DNA of 17,485 nt from CAZMCH01 sp964564735 (GTDB lineage Bacteria > Poribacteria > DTPJ01), in NCBI GenBank assembly GCA_964564735.1, contig CAZMCH010000086.1:1-17485 (forward strand), written 5' to 3'. The notes beneath the pieces are model-generated. The model had not been told where the DNA came from. It saw nothing but the letters and a program-made list of their open reading frames with translations, and did not search any database. Shown one piece after another: positions 15,780-17,485 of this stretch. The first letter of the stretch is position 1. Every line of letters begins with the position of its first letter. The position numbers were made by a program, and so were the translations under genes.

Positions 15780-15837
15780 TGCAAAACGTAATGCGTCAAA
15801 TGTGAAATTCATCATCTATCACTCATTACGTTTTGCA
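15780..15837. repeat. 14-bp perfect inverted repeat before the NrpR gene
   Basis: TGCAAAACGTAATG at 15780-15793 is perfectly repeated in inverse at 15824-15837 around a 30-nt spacer. It starts 5 nt after the stop of the HoxU-like gene and ends 12 nt before ATG 15850. The long spacer is more like a two-site operator or a small mobile palindrome (MITE/REP-like) than a terminator, and no T-tract follows the right arm. Confidence 0.6.
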
Positions 15838-15849
15838 AATTTGAGGTTT

Positions 15850-16851
15850 ATGGAAAGAGATATAGAAAGAAAACTGGTTGCCATATTAAAAATACTTTCA
15901 AACTCTAATGAGGCTTTAGGTGCGAGAATAATATCTCGAAAACTTGAAGATGAGGGTATACATCTTACAGAAAGGGCTGTTCGCTTTCATCTTCAGATTA
16001 TGGATGAAAGAGAATTAACTAGAATCGTTGGGAAGCATGGCAGAGCAGGCAGGCTTATTACTGAAAAAGGACGAGAAGAGCTTGAAAATGCCCTTGTTTC
16101 TGATAAAGTTGGTATGATTTCCAGCAGAATGGATGGACTTTCATATAAGACCGATCTTGATATACAGACAAAGCAAGGGAATATAATCCTAAATGTGTCG
16201 TTAATTCCCAAAAATGATTTTGCTCAGGCACTTGATATTATAAAAGAAATCTTTAATTCCAATATATGTGTTGGACCCCTAGTAAAAATCGCAAATGAAG
16301 GTGAAATGTTAGGTAAGCTAAGTGTTCCAAAGGGATTTCATGCTTTGGGAACTATATGTTCTGTGACAATAAGTGGGATACTTCTTCACCATCGAATACC
16401 TGTAAAATCTAGGTTTGGTGGTATTCTTCAGGTATATAATTATAACCCAATGCGATTTACCGAGATCATAGAGTATGCAAGCACATCACTAGACCCCGCC
16501 GAAATATTCATAAAAGGAAAAATGACGAGTGTTCTGAATACGGCTAGAAACGGATCAGGCAAAGTTTTGGCTAGTTTCAGAGAGATCCCCATTGCATGTC
16601 TTAAAGAAGCTGAAAAAATATTACAAAGGCTATCAGAGATTGGGCTTTGTGGAACAATGATTGTCGGAGAACCAAATCAGCCGATCCTTCAGATCCCTGT
16701 CTCCAATGGTTATGTCGGACTCGTCATTCTTGCAGGGCTTAATCCCCTCGCCGCAGTAGAAGAAGCAAAAATAAATACCATAAATACATCACTTTGTGAT
16801 ATAATAGATTTTGGCGAATTACATCCTTTGAAAACCGACTCCTCAAAATGA
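15850..16851 (+). CDS. NrpR-type (DUF128) nitrogen-responsive transcriptional repressor
   Basis: The protein has 333 residues from ATG 15850. An in-frame GTG at 15802 would add 16 residues encoded by the inverted repeat and has no Shine-Dalgarno; GAGG at 15843-15846 is near ATG 15850, though only 3 nt away. The N-terminus (~1-65) is a winged helix of the ribonuclease-R-like kind (ILKILSNSNEALGARIISRKLEDEGI, then ERAVRFHLQIMDE). The remainder is one NrpR/DUF128 effector domain: GFHALGTICSVTISGILLHHRIPVKSRFGGILQV, then IAC to the C-terminal GLVILAGLNPLAAVEEA. In methanogens NrpR represses nif and glnA and is released by 2-oxoglutarate when nitrogen is short. Its place at the end of the operon suggests it controls the glutamate-synthase-like genes and itself. 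Confidence 0.85.
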   Translation: MERDIERKLVAILKILSNSNEALGARIISRKLEDEGIHLTERAVRFHLQIMDERELTRIVGKHGRAGRLITEKGREELENALVSDKVGMISSRMDGLSYKTDLDIQTKQGNIILNVSLIPKNDFAQALDIIKEIFNSNICVGPLVKIANEGEMLGKLSVPKGFHALGTICSVTISGILLHHRIPVKSRFGGILQVYNYNPMRFTEIIEYASTSLDPAEIFIKGKMTSVLNTARNGSGKVLASFREIPIACLKEAEKILQRLSEIGLCGTMIVGEPNQPILQIPVSNGYVGLVILAGLNPLAAVEEAKINTINTSLCDIIDFGELHPLKTDSSK

Positions 16852-16860
16852 AATGAATTT

Positions 16861-16893
16861 TTCGCTTCGCTTAAAATGACAGCAAAATGTCAT
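16861..16893. repeat. Hairpin resembling a degenerate dispersed intergenic repeat; possible weak terminator
   Basis: ATGACA at 16876-16881 pairs with TGTCAT at 16888-16893 around GCAAAA. It is preceded by TTCGCTTCGCT, the phrase found with AATGACA in a palindromic repeat widespread between genes of many bacteria. The copy is incomplete. It follows the nrpR stop and has no T-tract, so termination would be weak. Confidence 0.4.
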
Positions 16894-16947
16894 CTCTATA
16901 GCAGTGAATGGTCTTCTTGAGTTAATACAAATATAATTTTCTATATA

Positions 16948-17485
16948 ATGAAAAATATATTAAAATTACAGCTTATATTGTTGATTATAGCTATAATTGC
17001 TTTATTAATAATGTTTGCGAATAGGATTTTTGATCTTTATGTCCATTCAAAAACTATGTTAATAATTGCATCTACTTGCTTTGTTATTATCAGTTTGATT
17101 AGCTTTATTGGCAATAAAAGCAAATTCAGTTTTTTTATTTTCGTCGGTTTGATATTCTGCTGGTTTGGGGATTTTATAAATAATTTCTTATTAACTGTGA
17201 TATTCTTTCTAATTGCGCACATTTGTTTCATTTCTGCATTTATATTTTATGGAATTGATAAAAATAAGTGTCTTAACTCAATTCCATTTATTCTATTGCC
17301 TAGTATAATAATAACTTACTGGCTTTATTTGTATATACCTTCCTTTGATTTGCCATTCGTCATTGCCTATATTATCGTTATCTCTACAATGGTAGTTTTT
17401 GCTTTTGGGACAAAGCCTTTTTATTGGATAATCATTCTTTCAGCGATACTATTTTACATATCTGATATTTTCGTTGCTCGTTGGA
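16948..17485 (+). CDS. YhhN/TMEM86-family membrane protein (lysoplasmalogenase-like), 3' truncated
   Basis: The frame is open from ATG 16948 to the window end (179 codons, no stop), so the C-terminus is missing. The visible part is almost all hydrophobic, with about six to seven membrane segments. It keeps the hallmarks of the YhhN family: a second-helix Lys-Thr-Met region, VGLIFCWFGDF (D75), FFLIAHICF (H91), and SAILFYISDIFVA near the end (D173). Family members TMEM86A/B hydrolyse the vinyl-ether bond of lysoplasmalogens; bacterial members are mostly uncharacterised. Plasmalogens occur in many anaerobes, which would fit the other genes. No Shine-Dalgarno precedes the ATG. A TATAAT at 16932-16937 lies so close that the mRNA could be leaderless, but no good -35 box is seen. 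Confidence 0.75.
   Translation, partial: MKNILKLQLILLIIAIIALLIMFANRIFDLYVHSKTMLIIASTCFVIISLISFIGNKSKFSFFIFVGLIFCWFGDFINNFLLTVIFFLIAHICFISAFIFYGIDKNKCLNSIPFILLPSIIITYWLYLYIPSFDLPFVIAYIIVISTMVVFAFGTKPFYWIIILSAILFYISDIFVARW

Noticed and set aside
15802..15849. GTG 15802 as the start of the NrpR gene
   Set aside because: No Shine-Dalgarno precedes it and the added codons are made of the inverted repeat; ATG 15850 directly precedes the winged-helix domain.

Overview
The window comes from an AT-rich bacterial genome, almost certainly an uncultured lineage assembled from metagenomic or draft data: there is a 10-base N gap at 5772-5781 and the genes are cut at both ends. All recognisable genes lie on the + strand. 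The gene mix (cellulase-like glycosidase, L-fucose isomerase, a divergent URO-D-like protein, a VCBS/FG-GAP propeller, a secreted Kelch protein, HydB/HndC-type flavoprotein) recalls anaerobic or facultative saccharolytic lineages such as Poribacteria or PVC-related groups. That placement is an inference from gene style only, not something the sequence proves.

Left part (1-9536), carbohydrate-related genes. The 3' end of a beta-rich protein is followed by a secreted clan GH-A-like glycoside hydrolase, an L-fucose isomerase with conserved metal ligands and a strong hairpin terminator. Next come an unusual AAC(3)-type acyltransferase fused to an alpha/beta hydrolase (TTG start), the scaffold gap beside a palindromic repeat, a URO-D-superfamily protein and a seven-repeat VCBS/FG-GAP propeller separated by 12 nt in the same frame, and a secreted six-repeat Kelch propeller ending in a good intrinsic terminator. 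Together they suggest breakdown of a fucosylated, perhaps acylated or methylated glycan, with FucI feeding the sugar into central metabolism.

Middle (9537-10808): a single MFS exporter of the EntS/MFS_3 type, more AT-rich, whose start codon lies directly behind the T-tract of the Kelch terminator with no visible Shine-Dalgarno.

Right part (10809-16893), the most interesting section. A well-formed sigma-70 promoter is followed by a 12-bp leader hairpin and a 16-codon leader ORF that overlaps the first gene. Then come a divergent FMN-binding glutamate-synthase-like protein, a NuoE/HydC-type [2Fe-2S] protein, a HydB/HndC-type NuoF flavoprotein, a HoxU/NuoG-N-terminal-like Fe-S protein, and an archaeal-type NrpR nitrogen repressor. 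The cluster has no hydrogenase, formate dehydrogenase or membrane complex I subunit, and it is bounded on both sides within the window. I infer a nitrogen-regulated, NAD(P)H- and perhaps ferredoxin-linked oxidoreductase in which a three-subunit diaphorase drives the glutamate-synthase-like subunit. The same subunit lacks the usual glutaminase domain and the usual 3Fe-4S motif.

Right edge: a YhhN/TMEM86-type membrane protein (lysoplasmalogenase family), cut off by the window end.
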